This document shows positions 1 through 9,388 of a DNA stretch of 54,450 nucleotides, in pieces. A program made the translations under genes and the position numbers. The notes beneath the pieces are model-generated. The model was not told where the DNA came from and searched no databases. It worked only from the letters and a program-made list of their open reading frames with translations. Each line of letters begins with the position of its first letter. The first letter of the stretch is position 1. Source of the DNA: an uncultured Verrucomicrobiota bacterium (GTDB taxonomy: Bacteria; Verrucomicrobiota; Verrucomicrobiia; Limisphaerales; UBA9464); assembly GCA_903939515.1 (NCBI GenBank), contig CAJAHH010000127.1:1-54450 (forward strand), written 5' to 3'.

Positions 1-99
1 CAAGAAATGCAGCGGGCCACCATGGAGTACATGCTGGAAAACCTACCCCACCCGCCTCGCAGAAAGCGGCTCACCAAGAAACGCCTAGGCCTTAACTAA
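1..99 (+). CDS. C-terminal fragment of an unrecognised protein
   Basis: The window opens inside an open frame that runs 32 codons to a TAA. The tail is very basic (a PPRRKRLTKKRLGLN-like end), which suits a nucleic-acid-binding C-terminus, but no family can be named. The two short direct repeats about 30 bp downstream hint that it may be the end of a mobile-element gene. This is inference from position only, and the fragment could equally be the end of an ordinary host gene. Confidence 0.35.
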   Translation, partial: QEMQRATMEYMLENLPHPPRRKRLTKKRLGLN

Positions 100-127
100 C
101 TGCCATTCGGGACCGACCCCGCGACCA

Positions 128-169
128 CAAGAGCCTGTCCCTAACATGAATCCAAGAGTCTGTCCCTAA
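128..169. repeat. Pair of 17-bp direct repeats
   Basis: CAAGAGCCTGTCCCTAA (128-144) and CAAGAGTCTGTCCCTAA (153-169) differ at one base and start 25 bp apart, just after the gene fragment at the window edge. Similar 'GAG-CTGTCCCTAA' words often sit beside small transposase genes, so this may be the end of a mobile element. That link is from memory and not shown by this sequence. Confidence 0.5.
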
Positions 170-190
170 AGCCCGAACGCTCCCGCACTT

Positions 191-204
191 GCGGGAATGC
201 CCGC
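191..204. repeat. Small inverted repeat before the ROK gene
   Basis: GCGGG-AATG-CCCGC forms a 5-bp stem about 20 bp upstream of the GTG start of the ROK gene. It could be a short operator or mRNA hairpin, but a stem this short in GC-rich DNA can arise by chance. Confidence 0.25.
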
Positions 205-225
205 GCTCTCGGCAGGATTTGCCCC

Positions 226-1608
226 GTGATCGCCGCTTCGCTGTTGCCCGCCCCAAAATTGTCCCCCGTTCTCGATCCGGGATTCCGGCCCGCCGCCCTC
301 GCTCGCCGCGCCTTTGCTGCTGAGGCCAAAATCCCCGTCCTGATCGCCCTCGAACAGGCCGACGGCTCCGTCTTCCACCATGCGACCGCCGTTCTCGAAG
401 CCTCCCACCCGCAGGCCCAAGCCAACGGGTTTTTTATCGAACGACTGTGCAAAACCCTCCTGTGGGCCTACGGCGGCCGGCGGATTTGGATCAGCGGACC
501 GACTTCCTTAGCCACCCACCTTCAGGCGCACTATCGCGATACCGCCGTCGGTCGCTTCGACTCAGAAATTATCGGAGAGCGAATCTATGGCGGCCCTATC
601 GACGTCATCCACACCGATAACCCGCCCCCCGCCCGAGCCACATCAGCACCCCTGGGACGCCATCTCGAAGGCTGCCGTATCGGTTTCGACCTCGGCGGCT
701 CCGATCGTAAAGTAGCCGCCGTGCACGACGGCAAGGTCGTCTTCAGTGAAGAAATCGTCTGGGATCCGTACTTCCAGTCCAACCCCCAGTATCACCTCGA
801 GGGCATCCAAGATTCCCTTCAGCGCGCCGCCGCCCACCTGCCCCGTGTCGACGCCATCGGCGGCAGCGCCGCCGGCGTATATGTAAACAACCAGGTCAAG
901 GTCGCCTCGCTCTTCCGCGGCGTCTCGAAAGAAGACTTCGATACCCATGTCCGAGACCTCTTCCGGACCCTCCGCCAACAGTGGAACGGCATTCCCTTCG
1001 ATGTAGTGAACGATGGCGAAGTCACCGCCCTCGCTGCCTCCATGTCGCTGGGAGTCAACTCCGTGCTCGGAGTCTCAATGGGCACCAGCACCGCCGGCGG
1101 CTTCGTCACCGCTGAGGGCAACATCACCAGCTGGCTCAATGAACTGGCCTTCGCCCCAGTCGACTACCGCCCCAACGGACCTGCCGACGAATGGAGCGGC
1201 GACCGCGGCTGCGGCGTACAATTCTTCAGCCAACAAGCCGTCGGACGCCTCATCCCCGCCTCGGGCTTGGATATCGCCGCCAGCCTGCCCCTCCCCGAGC
1301 GCCTGGTAAAAGTACAAGAATTCATGACGGCCGGTGACGACCGAGCCGCTCGAATTTATCAGACCATCGGCACCTGCTTTGGTTATGCCATCGCCCACTG
1401 GTCCGACTTCTACGACCTGCGCCATGTGCTCATCCTCGGACGCGTCACCAGCGGAGCCGGCGGTGACATTATTTTGCGTGAGGCCCAGTCGGTGTTGGCG
1501 GCCGAATTTCCGACCCTGGCGGCCCAGGTGCGCTTCCACATGCCCGATGAAAAAGACAAGCGCCACGGCCAAGCCATCGCCGCCGCCAGCCTGCCGGCCC
1601 TAGGATGA
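226..1608 (+). CDS. ROK-family-like sugar kinase or regulator
   Basis: This 460-residue protein carries the ROK/actin-type ATPase fold. A phosphate-1 loop GFDLGGSDRK lies at about residues 153-162. An 'NDGE' segment supplies the likely catalytic Asp, and a second glycine-rich phosphate loop follows (VSMGTSTAGG). ROK proteins phosphorylate sugars such as glucose or N-acetyl-sugars, or act as sugar-sensing repressors. No helix-turn-helix is evident, so a kinase is more likely. Two things are odd: about 150 residues precede the ATPase core, and the usual cysteine-rich zinc motif of ROK kinases is not seen. The start is GTG with no better ATG in frame. It sits alone, 262 bp upstream of lutA, in a stretch with no gene. 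The substrate cannot be told from the sequence. Confidence 0.75.
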   Translation: MIAASLLPAPKLSPVLDPGFRPAALARRAFAAEAKIPVLIALEQADGSVFHHATAVLEASHPQAQANGFFIERLCKTLLWAYGGRRIWISGPTSLATHLQAHYRDTAVGRFDSEIIGERIYGGPIDVIHTDNPPPARATSAPLGRHLEGCRIGFDLGGSDRKVAAVHDGKVVFSEEIVWDPYFQSNPQYHLEGIQDSLQRAAAHLPRVDAIGGSAAGVYVNNQVKVASLFRGVSKEDFDTHVRDLFRTLRQQWNGIPFDVVNDGEVTALAASMSLGVNSVLGVSMGTSTAGGFVTAEGNITSWLNELAFAPVDYRPNGPADEWSGDRGCGVQFFSQQAVGRLIPASGLDIAASLPLPERLVKVQEFMTAGDDRAARIYQTIGTCFGYAIAHWSDFYDLRHVLILGRVTSGAGGDIILREAQSVLAAEFPTLAAQVRFHMPDEKDKRHGQAIAAASLPALG

Positions 1609-1870
1609 AGCCTTTTTCGTCCGCGTCCCATTCCGCAGACCCGACGCCCATTCCCATTGACCCCATGCAAGTCTGGTCCACCGTTTGCAGATGAACACCC
1701 GCGGGGGCACACTTTTCGACCCAGCCTTTTTGGCTCAGCCGGAATGGAACTATTCAGTCTCTTCAGACACCATGGTCTCACTTCAGACGCTCACACCCAT
1801 GATCTGCTCGTCTCCCCGTTGAGCAGCCCCATGACTTTTTGAACCTGCGTCTCCTCTCCGGAATCCACGA

Positions 1871-2587
1871 ATGAACGTCACGCTCTTCATCCCCTGCTTC
1901 GTCGATAGCTGCTTCCCGCAGGTCGGCATGCACATGGTTCGCATCCTCGAACGGCTGGGCCACCGGGTCACCTGCCCCGAAGCGGTCGCCTGCTGCGGCC
2001 AACCCGCCTTCAACTCCGGCTACTGGGATGAAGCCCGGATCGTCGCGGACAAAACCCTCCATCACCTTCGAGATGCCGAAGCCGTGGTCATCGCTTCTGG
2101 TTCCTGCGGTGCGATGCTCAAGGTTTTCTATCCCCAACTCTACGCCGGTCGGCCGGAAGAAGCCGCCGCTCAGCGACTCTCAGAACACACTTGGGAGTTC
2201 TCCGATTTTCTAGTCTCCAAGCTGGGAGTCACCGACCTCGGCGCTCGTTTTCCAGGCAAGGTCACCTTCCACGATGGCTGCCACGGCCTGCGCGAATTGG
2301 GCATCAAATCAGGCCCTCGAAAACTCCTCGAAAAAGTCCGCGACCTCGAACTCATCGAAATGGGCGATGCCGAGACGTGCTGCGGCTTCGGAGGCACCTT
2401 CGCCGCCAAGTTCCCGATGATCTCCACGGCCATGGGTGAAGTGAAGTGTGCCAGTGCCGCAGACACCGGAGCCGAGTACATGGTGTCCAACGACTCCAGC
2501 TGCCTCATGCACCTACAAGGGTTGCTCAGCCGTCAGGGCAAGCCACTGAAGACCCTCCACCTGGCCCAAATCCTCGACTCGCAATGA
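1871..2587 (+). CDS. lutA: LutA/YkgE-type Fe-S subunit of L-lactate oxidation complex
   Basis: This 238-residue protein has the two CCG-type cysteine motifs of the LutA/GlpC/HdrB family: AVACCGQP (Cys41-42) and ETCCGFGG (Cys170-171), with further Cys at 9, 14, 35 and 137. In this family the motifs bind a non-standard iron-sulfur centre. With LutB and LutC it forms a complex that oxidises L-lactate to pyruvate in the cytoplasm. The stop overlaps the lutB start (ATGA), so translation is coupled. The 262 bp upstream hold no gene and presumably the operon promoter, but no convincing promoter or GntR-type operator could be picked out. Confidence 0.9.
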   Translation: MNVTLFIPCFVDSCFPQVGMHMVRILERLGHRVTCPEAVACCGQPAFNSGYWDEARIVADKTLHHLRDAEAVVIASGSCGAMLKVFYPQLYAGRPEEAAAQRLSEHTWEFSDFLVSKLGVTDLGARFPGKVTFHDGCHGLRELGIKSGPRKLLEKVRDLELIEMGDAETCCGFGGTFAAKFPMISTAMGEVKCASAADTGAEYMVSNDSSCLMHLQGLLSRQGKPLKTLHLAQILDSQ

Positions 2588-3978
2588 GCAACGCCGCCCA
2601 ACAGTTCCTCGAGGCCGCCGGGACCATCACCCGCAACCTGCGCCACCGCGGCCTCATCCAAACCGCCCTGCGCAAGTACGAGGTGGCCCGGGACCGCAAG
2701 AAGTCGGCCTTCAATGATTGGTCGGCGGCTCGTCAGTCGGCCGCCGAAACCAAGTGGGATGCCATCAACCACCTCGACACCTACCTGACCGAGTTCGCCT
2801 CGAAGATCGAGGCCCGGGGCACGAAGGTGCATTGGTGCACCACCGGTCCAGAAGCCCGCGACACCATCCGCGGCATCATCAAGGACGCGAAGGCCAAGTG
2901 CGTGGTGAAGTCCAAAGCCATGACCGCCGAGGAAATTCACCTCAACGAAGCCCTCGAGAAAGACGGCTTCGAAGTGGTGGAATCCGACTTGGGCGAGTTC
3001 ATCGTCCAACTCCGCAAGGAACCGCCTTACCACATCGTCTTCCCGGCCATGCACCTGACCCGGGATGAAATCAGCGACCTCTTCGAACGCGAACTGGGCA
3101 GTGCCCCCACGCGGGAACCCGAGGAGTTGACCATGATCGCCCGACGGGCCTTGCGTCGAAAATACATCCAGGCCGATGTGGGCATCACTGGGGCCAATTT
3201 TGCCATCGCCGAAACCGGCATGGTATCCATCACCGAAAACGAGGGGAACGCCCGCCTCACATCCGCCCTGCCCCGGGTGATGGTCACCCTTCTGGGCATT
3301 GAGAAGATCCTGCCCAAGCTCGAAGATCTCGCGCTATTCCTGCCGCTCCTGGCCACGGCCGGGGCTGGCCAGACAGTCACTGGCTACAACACGCTTTATG
3401 GCGGTCCTCGGCAACCCGGCGAATCCGACGGCCCCATCGAGTGGCACGTCGTGTTGCTCGACAACCGTCGCACCGAACTCCTGGCCGATCCCGAGCAGCG
3501 CGATGCCCTGCACTGCATTCGTTGCGGGGCTTGCCTGAATGTGTGCCCGATCTTCCGCAATGTCGGAGGTCACACCTACGGCACCACCTACAGCGGGCCC
3601 GTCGGCAGCGTGATCACGCCGCACCTCCGCGGAATGCAAGAATGGAAACACCTCAGCAATGCCTCCTCGCTCTGCGGGGCCTGCACCGAGGCCTGCCCGG
3701 TAAAAATAGACCTGCACCACCACTTGCTGCAGAACCGCCGCAATGCCGTCGGTGACTCCCCTTCCTGGATCGAGCGACTGGCTTGGCGAGCCCATGCCTT
3801 CGCGGTCAACACCCCGGCCCTCTACCAGTTTGGCCAAGAAGTGGCACGCATCGTGGAACCCTTGCGCCTGCGCCTGCAGGGCACCCCGTTGGATCCCGTA
3901 AAATCCTGGACCCGCACTCGAGATCTGCCGCCGGTGGCCCCGGAGAGTTTCAAGGAATGGTGGAGGAATCGCCGATGA
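2584..3978 (+). CDS. lutB: LutB iron-sulfur protein of L-lactate oxidation
   Basis: The protein has 464 residues from the ATG that overlaps the lutA stop. The reading frame extends further upstream into lutA, but that part is an artefact. It has an LUD domain in the N-terminal two-thirds. Two 4Fe-4S clusters follow: CIRCGACLNVCP from about Cys311 and CGACTEACP from about Cys364. A YkgF/LutB C-terminal region ends the protein. It carries electrons in lactate-to-pyruvate oxidation with LutA and LutC. The stop overlaps the lutC start (ATGA). Length and cluster spacing are normal for the family. Confidence 0.93.
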   Translation: MSNAAQQFLEAAGTITRNLRHRGLIQTALRKYEVARDRKKSAFNDWSAARQSAAETKWDAINHLDTYLTEFASKIEARGTKVHWCTTGPEARDTIRGIIKDAKAKCVVKSKAMTAEEIHLNEALEKDGFEVVESDLGEFIVQLRKEPPYHIVFPAMHLTRDEISDLFERELGSAPTREPEELTMIARRALRRKYIQADVGITGANFAIAETGMVSITENEGNARLTSALPRVMVTLLGIEKILPKLEDLALFLPLLATAGAGQTVTGYNTLYGGPRQPGESDGPIEWHVVLLDNRRTELLADPEQRDALHCIRCGACLNVCPIFRNVGGHTYGTTYSGPVGSVITPHLRGMQEWKHLSNASSLCGACTEACPVKIDLHHHLLQNRRNAVGDSPSWIERLAWRAHAFAVNTPALYQFGQEVARIVEPLRLRLQGTPLDPVKSWTRTRDLPPVAPESFKEWWRNRR

Positions 3979-4688
3979 ACGCCCAAGAACGCATCCTGGC
4001 CCGCATTCGCGAGGCCCTTAAAGTTCCTGCACCCAAGCCGGGATCGCACGGACATGGCGGGCATGGCCGCGACGTGGCTCCTGCACCTGTCTTTGCGTTT
4101 CAGGGGCGTCCGGTCCAAGTGGCCCGGTCTTGGTTGCCACCGGGCGGTTCAACCCCCCAAGAGCATCTCACCCGCTTCGCAGCGGCCTCGGCCGAATTGA
4201 AGACCGACTTCCGGTGTGTGGAGTCTGAGGCTGAGGCACACGTGCAATTGCGACAAATCGCCGACTCCGAAGGTTGGGCCCGCGTGGCCTCTCACCACTC
4301 ACCGTTGACCGACGCGGCCACCACCGCGCTGGCGCGTCCCACCTTGTTCACCGATGGCGGCTATGTCCCCGACGAACTGGAGGTCTGCGATGTTGGCATC
4401 ACGACCTGTGATGTGCTGGTGGCTCAAACCGGCTCTCTGGTGGTCAACAGCCGCACTTCGGGAGGTCGGGCTCTGAGCGTATTGCCGCCGCACCACGTGG
4501 TGTTGGCCCGAAAGGATCAATTGCTGGGTGACCTGACGGATGCTTTCCAACGGATAGAACAACTCCACGGGACCCACTGGCCTTCGATGATCTCTCTGGT
4601 GACCGGCCCGAGCCGGACTGGCGATATCGAGCGGATTTTGGTCCTCGGGGCCCATGGCCCGAAGAAGCTCACGGTCTTAATGTGGTAG
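3975..4688 (+). CDS. lutC: LutC LUD-domain protein of L-lactate oxidation
   Basis: The protein has 237 residues from the ATG inside the lutB stop. The family core is visible: a glycine-rich stretch followed by the 'DVGITTCDVLVAQTGSLVV' region and the 'LPPHHVVLARKDQL' block near the C-terminus. LutC has no metal cluster; it is the third required member of the LutABC lactate-oxidation complex. A His/Gly-rich patch (GSHGHGGHGRD) near residue 25 is a variable linker. It ends the operon. No lactate permease or GntR regulator lies beside it. Confidence 0.9.
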   Translation: MNAQERILARIREALKVPAPKPGSHGHGGHGRDVAPAPVFAFQGRPVQVARSWLPPGGSTPQEHLTRFAAASAELKTDFRCVESEAEAHVQLRQIADSEGWARVASHHSPLTDAATTALARPTLFTDGGYVPDELEVCDVGITTCDVLVAQTGSLVVNSRTSGGRALSVLPPHHVVLARKDQLLGDLTDAFQRIEQLHGTHWPSMISLVTGPSRTGDIERILVLGAHGPKKLTVLMW

Positions 4689-4956
4689 CCTAGGGCCGGG
4701 CTCGAAATAGGGCTCGCAACGCGGTCTTGGAGTGGGTCTCAGCCCCTCCAGACCGTCTCTCGGTACCGTCCTCTGAACCGCAGCTTTCAGCGCAACCCTT
4801 AGATTCCCAGGGGAATGGCAGCATATCAGCCCGCAGTACCACCCTCTGCCCCGTTGGGGTGGCTAGGAATGCAAGCCAGAGGACAGTCATAGAATCCCTT
4901 GGAACCTCTAACGCGGGTGGGTGAGCGGATTTCTATCACCGCTGCTACCTGCGGTT
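4689..4956. other. Intergenic stretch with several small hairpins
   Basis: This is 268 bp between lutC and the convergent AsmA-like gene with no credible coding frame. It contains a perfect ATTCCC-AG-GGGAAT hairpin (4803-4816). It also contains CCTCTG (4843-4848) pairing with CAGAGG (4877-4882) around a nested CCCC-GTT-GGGG hairpin (4849-4859). It may serve as termination region for both genes or hold a small structured RNA. No known RNA family was recognised. Confidence 0.3.
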
Positions 4957-5694
4957 CTACCGGTTGACCGGTTTGGCGCCGAGGGTTGTCCGGACCAACA
5001 GCTCCATGGCCAAGGGAGCCAGACCCGGCAGGTCGGTGATATTGGTCATTACCCGCCGGTTGATGTTCAAGGCCGCCATCTTTTCCGACAGGGGATCTTT
5101 GACGTCCACGAAGCGGACGCGCCCCAAGGTCAACTCCAGTCGATCAATACCGCGAAAGGTCGCATTGCCCACCCGCTGGGCGCGGTCGAGGTCTACGCGG
5201 TTAGTGAGTTCACCAATACGATTGGTGTACGCGACGACGAGTTCCGAATAGCCCTGCAGGCGCTGGAACATGTTAGTCTGCCCGCCGGCGAAGCCGTCCA
5301 TTAAGGTCAGCTCATTAATTCGGATGCGCACCAACCGGAACTTCAATTCCTGACGCTTGAAGGCGTCCCGATCGTACTCCACACGCAGTTCCGGCAGATC
5401 GAGCAACTGCACACCCCCGAATTGGGACTGACCAAAGACCTTAAGGTCGCGCACTTCAAGGTGGGGACGGAACAGTCCAATATTGAGGCTACCGATCTCC
5501 ACCTCGGCCACTCCACTGGCGTTGACGCGCGATTGGATGATCTGCTTGACGATCCAATCGAAACTCAGCAGACCCACCAACAGCAAGGTGGCCAAAACCG
5601 CTACCCCTCCCAAGACGATCTTGAGGCCGATCCGAAGCCATCGAGGCATCCGCGATGCGGTCGAAGGAATTGAAATCTCAGAGCCCTCCTTCAC
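4957..5694 (-). CDS. AsmA-like membrane-anchored protein
   Basis: A single N-terminal membrane helix (IVLGGVAVLATLLLVGLLSF) is followed by a periplasmic region in the style of AsmA/DUF748 proteins: 'IGSLNIGLFRPHLEVRDLKVFG' and 'RIRINELTLMDG' are typical beta-strand repeats. Such proteins act in outer-membrane or envelope lipid transport, but this short one (about 245 residues) has no assigned role. The chosen start is a GTG overlapping the upstream gene's stop (GTGA), with GAGG about 10 bases before it. The first ATG in this frame gives 229 residues, starting MPRWLRIGLK. It is coupled to the zinc-finger-like gene upstream. Confidence 0.65.
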   Translation of the reverse strand: MKEGSEISIPSTASRMPRWLRIGLKIVLGGVAVLATLLLVGLLSFDWIVKQIIQSRVNASGVAEVEIGSLNIGLFRPHLEVRDLKVFGQSQFGGVQLLDLPELRVEYDRDAFKRQELKFRLVRIRINELTLMDGFAGGQTNMFQRLQGYSELVVAYTNRIGELTNRVDLDRAQRVGNATFRGIDRLELTLGRVRFVDVKDPLSEKMAALNINRRVMTNITDLPGLAPLAMELLVRTTLGAKPVNR

Positions 5695-6302
5695 AAGACC
5701 ACATCCTCGGGGCGCACCTCCAAGCACTCATCCTGATCTTCCCAAATCACGGCCGCGTACGACTCCAAAAGCGGCGGCATCAATTCGGTGGCCGCCTCGA
5801 TGAGAAGCTTCTCAGCATCTTGCGCCGCATCTTCGAAGGCGGCGTCATAGTCCTTGGATTTGCGCCGCTGTTTGTCATCCCAGTGGGCGACCTGATGGAC
5901 CTCCTCATATTGCTCAGCCCAGCGCTCGAACCGAGGTCGGAGTGCGTCGGAAACTTCCTCGAACGGCACGCACGTCTCGCCGCAATGGTGGCACCGCAAG
6001 CCATTGGCGACCACATCCCGGGTGAAGAGCGGCAGCAGCGGAGCCCGGCAACACGGCGACTCGATGTAGCCGGCGGGAATGCTGACCAGACGCTTGAGCC
6101 AAATTTGACGATCGTGGGCCAACTGAGATCCCAATCGGTAAGCGCCCACCAGCGGATGAGACAGTCGCCACACTTGCCCGTGAAGCTGCCCCAAGGTCTG
6201 GGAGCACCATCGGGCCAAGGTCAGATCGTCGAACTGTCGGAAGGTCCGGGCGTACTCCTTCCAGAGTCGATCCAACGGTGAGTCTTCCTGCAATTCGGAC
6301 AT
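5691..6302 (-). CDS. Unknown protein with cysteine knuckle
   Basis: This is a 203-residue soluble protein of unknown function. It has a likely zinc site: Cys84-Cys85 (SPCC), then Cys104, Cys107 and Cys111 (CHHCGETC). Long amphipathic, acidic helices rich in Glu, Ala and Trp flank this site, and the C-terminus is acidic. No signal peptide is seen. It is the first gene of a two-gene unit with the AsmA-like protein (4-bp overlap), so a role linked to the envelope is possible but unproven. Confidence 0.6.
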   Translation of the reverse strand: MSELQEDSPLDRLWKEYARTFRQFDDLTLARWCSQTLGQLHGQVWRLSHPLVGAYRLGSQLAHDRQIWLKRLVSIPAGYIESPCCRAPLLPLFTRDVVANGLRCHHCGETCVPFEEVSDALRPRFERWAEQYEEVHQVAHWDDKQRRKSKDYDAAFEDAAQDAEKLLIEAATELMPPLLESYAAVIWEDQDECLEVRPEDVVL

Positions 6303-6622
6303 AAGTTGGAAAACCTAGCGGATCGGCAGACGGAATCCAAGAACGCTCGACAGAAGCGATTGGGGCTGAGTTTGGCCCGATGGAAGGCCGTGGCGTGGGT
6401 CTAAACCAGGGTCCTTGTCACCGATAGAACGAAGACTTGGAAACTCACAGAAATGGGCGATTCGAGCGACACCGCATCTCGGGCTTCATTTACCGAACTT
6501 GAGAGACCTCTGGCCTTGGGCCTCACGGGGATTGTATCGTTGGCCCAGCCCCCGACCCGGATCCCTATTCGAACACCCACCGACTCTGCTGCTCCCGACG
6601 GTCCTGCTTACATCGCTGACAC
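6303..6622. other. Intergenic region, nothing recognised
   Basis: About 320 bp lie between two divergently transcribed genes. Only short, unconvincing frames are present, and no clear repeat, RNA or operator was seen. It presumably holds both promoters. Confidence 0.5.
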
Positions 6623-9388
6623 ATGGTTTTTCAACGCCCCACCCCCTGGCTTCGATTTGTTCTGGGAGGCCTGCTGGCTCTCGTTGGGGGCCTTATGCCC
6701 TTCAACCGCTTGTGGGCGGGCGATTATGAAGCAGTGCTGAAACCCCTGCTGCGGGAACGGTGCGTGTCCTGCCACGGGGCACTGCAGCAGAAGGCTGGCC
6801 TGCGGCTCGACACGGTGGCGGGAATGCTCCGGGGCGGGAAGCACGGTCCGGTGCTGGTGGTCGGCAAGGCAGAGCAGTCGGTGATGGTTCTACGGACGTC
6901 GAGCGCCGACGCCGACGAGCGCATGCCGCCCGAACACGAGGGCCAACCCTTCAGCGAGGCTCAGGTTGCGTTGTTGAAGCAGTGGATCACGGACGGAGCG
7001 AGCGCCCCTGCGGGCGAAACCCCCGAAGCGGATCCGAGGGATCATTGGGCATTCCGACCCCGCCAACGCCCGCCCGTACCGACAGTGGCTCGCGGCGATT
7101 GGGTGAGGAACCCCATCGATGCCTTTATCTCCCGGAGCCATGAAGCCGCGACTCTATCCCCACGGCCCGAGGCCCCTCGACGCCTCCAAATCCGTCGCCT
7201 GTACCTCGACCTCATCGGGTTGCCGCCCACCGAAGACGAGATGCGGCAGGCCCTGGGCGACCCGTCTGAAGAGGGCTACGCACGCACGGTGGATCGACTG
7301 CTCGAAGACCCTCGCCACGGGGAACGCTGGGCCCGTCATTGGATGGACGTGTGGCGCTACAGCGACCCGTGGGGCCTCGGCGACCAACACCGCAACAGCG
7401 CGCGGCACCTGTGGCACTGGCGTGATTGGATCGTCGAGTCGCTCAATGCCAACCTGCCCTATGACGAGATGATCCGCCTCATGCTCGCCGCCGACGAATC
7501 GCACCCCGACGACCTCGAGCAATTGCGGGCCACCGGTTTCCTGGCCCGAAACTACTTTCTCTTCAACCGCAACCAATGGCTCGACGAGACCGTGGAGCAT
7601 GTCGGCAAGGCGTTCCTGGGGCTGACGCTCAATTGCGCCAAATGCCACGACCACAAGTATGATCCCCTGCCCCAGACCGACTACTACCGGATGCGGGCTT
7701 TTTTCGAGCCCTATCAAGTGCGGATGGACCTGGTACCCGGCGAGGCCGACCTGGCCCGCGATGCCATTCCGAGGGCCTATGATCGGGATCCTGAGACGCC
7801 GACTTATTTGTTTGTCCGGGGTCAGGAGACTCAACCGGACCGCTCGCGCGTGATTGCGCCCGGCGTGCCCGCGCTGCTGGGCGTCACGCTTCCGGACATT
7901 CGGCCCGTCGACCTGCCACCGACCGCTTGGCAGCCCGAGCGGCGGCCCTGGGTACTCGAGACGCAAGTGAGCGCAGCCCGAAAGGAACTGGAGACGGTGC
8001 GCGCCGAAGCGGCCCGGGCTTTGGCTAAGGCTGCGGCTTCGACCAACGCCGCGGCTTCGGTGAGTTCGTCCGCAAAAATCGCCGTGGCCGAGGCGCGGTT
8101 GGAAAGCGTCTTCCGGCGCGCCGAGGCCCAGCGTGCCTCGTGGAATAACAGCCCGACTTCGGCCTCCGCCGCCGAAACAACCGACGCTGCCCGACGCGCC
8201 GCCGTGACGGCCGAGCGCCGCGAGAAGCTCGCCCGCCATCGACTGACCTTGGCCGAGACCGAGCTGAAGCGGGCCACCGCGGAGGCCAGCAAAAAGGACG
8301 CTCTTACCAAGGAGTTGGCGACGCAAACCGAGCGACTCATCGCACTCGAAAAAGAGGCCGCTCAGGAACCCGCCTCGTCGGACACCTTCTCGCCATTCCC
8401 CGGAATGGCCTGGGTCCCCACTCGATTCCTCGACTCAACCAAGGACGACCCTGCCGTGCCGCCTCAGCATCACAGCACCGGACGCCGCACAGCCCTGGCC
8501 AGCTGGATCACCGATCCAGGCAATCCTCTGACCGCACGGGTGGCGGTAAATCACCTGTGGAATCGGCATTTTGGTGCGTCCTTGGCGCCGGCTCTCTTCG
8601 ACCTTGGTCGCAAGGGTGGCACGCCTGAGCACGCCGAACTGATCGACTGGCTGGCCTGCGAACTGGTGGACCACAATTGGAGCCTCAAGCACCTCCACCG
8701 GCTCATCGTCACCTCGGCCGCCTACCGGATGGACTCCACGCTGGCCGGTGCCAGTGCGGAACTGGCGCGCGATCCGGACAATCGCCATTGGTGGCGACGG
8801 ACACCCATCCGCCTCGAATCGCAGGTCATCCGGGATGCACTGCTGACCCACGCAGGACGTCTCGATACGACGCACGGTGGGCCTACGGTCGGTTCGTCAG
8901 ATCAGGCGCAATCCCGCCGACGGAGCCTGTATTTTCACCATTCCAACAACGACCGAAACCTCTTCCTCACCACCTTCGACGAGGCCTTGGTCAAGGAGTG
9001 CTACCGGCGCGAGACCAGCATCGTGCCCCAACAGGCGCTGGCCCTGCTCAATGGCCGACTCGTTGGCGACTGCGCCCCGGACATCGCGCGGAACTTGGCG
9101 TCCACGTCCCCGGACCCGAGCGACGAGGCCTTCGTGCGCCACGCCTTCGAGCAGCTCCTCGGGTTCGAGCCCGGGCCCGCCGAACTTCAGGCGGCCCTCG
9201 AGGCGCTGCGTGGGCCTTTCGCCAGATCTGCTGGAGAGGCGGGTGGCAAGGTCGGTCCAGCGACGGGCGCATCAGCCGTAAAGGCTCAGAAAACTCAAGC
9301 TCAGGCGCAGCAGGACGTCCCGATGCCAGCCCGAGCCCGACTCGTGTGGTCGCTGGTCAACCATGGTGATTTCGTGACGCTCCGATGA
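6623..9388 (+). CDS. PSCyt1-DUF1549-DUF1553 secreted cytochrome-like protein
   Basis: This 921-residue exported protein has a hydrophobic signal segment within the first 32 residues. A planctomycete-type cytochrome c domain follows, with heme motif CVSCH (Cys47, Cys50, His51). Next is a DUF1549 domain with a second CxxCH (CAKCHDH, about Cys338), and then a C-terminal DUF1553 domain. An Ala/Glu-rich, probably coiled-coil segment lies between about residues 450 and 590. These proteins abound in Planctomycetota and Verrucomicrobiota and are thought to take part in periplasmic redox and polysaccharide breakdown, but none has a firm reaction. It is coupled to the DUF1501 gene by an ATGA overlap. 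Confidence 0.9.
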   Translation: MVFQRPTPWLRFVLGGLLALVGGLMPFNRLWAGDYEAVLKPLLRERCVSCHGALQQKAGLRLDTVAGMLRGGKHGPVLVVGKAEQSVMVLRTSSADADERMPPEHEGQPFSEAQVALLKQWITDGASAPAGETPEADPRDHWAFRPRQRPPVPTVARGDWVRNPIDAFISRSHEAATLSPRPEAPRRLQIRRLYLDLIGLPPTEDEMRQALGDPSEEGYARTVDRLLEDPRHGERWARHWMDVWRYSDPWGLGDQHRNSARHLWHWRDWIVESLNANLPYDEMIRLMLAADESHPDDLEQLRATGFLARNYFLFNRNQWLDETVEHVGKAFLGLTLNCAKCHDHKYDPLPQTDYYRMRAFFEPYQVRMDLVPGEADLARDAIPRAYDRDPETPTYLFVRGQETQPDRSRVIAPGVPALLGVTLPDIRPVDLPPTAWQPERRPWVLETQVSAARKELETVRAEAARALAKAAASTNAAASVSSSAKIAVAEARLESVFRRAEAQRASWNNSPTSASAAETTDAARRAAVTAERREKLARHRLTLAETELKRATAEASKKDALTKELATQTERLIALEKEAAQEPASSDTFSPFPGMAWVPTRFLDSTKDDPAVPPQHHSTGRRTALASWITDPGNPLTARVAVNHLWNRHFGASLAPALFDLGRKGGTPEHAELIDWLACELVDHNWSLKHLHRLIVTSAAYRMDSTLAGASAELARDPDNRHWWRRTPIRLESQVIRDALLTHAGRLDTTHGGPTVGSSDQAQSRRRSLYFHHSNNDRNLFLTTFDEALVKECYRRETSIVPQQALALLNGRLVGDCAPDIARNLASTSPDPSDEAFVRHAFEQLLGFEPGPAELQAALEALRGPFARSAGEAGGKVGPATGASAVKAQKTQAQAQQDVPMPARARLVWSLVNHGDFVTLR

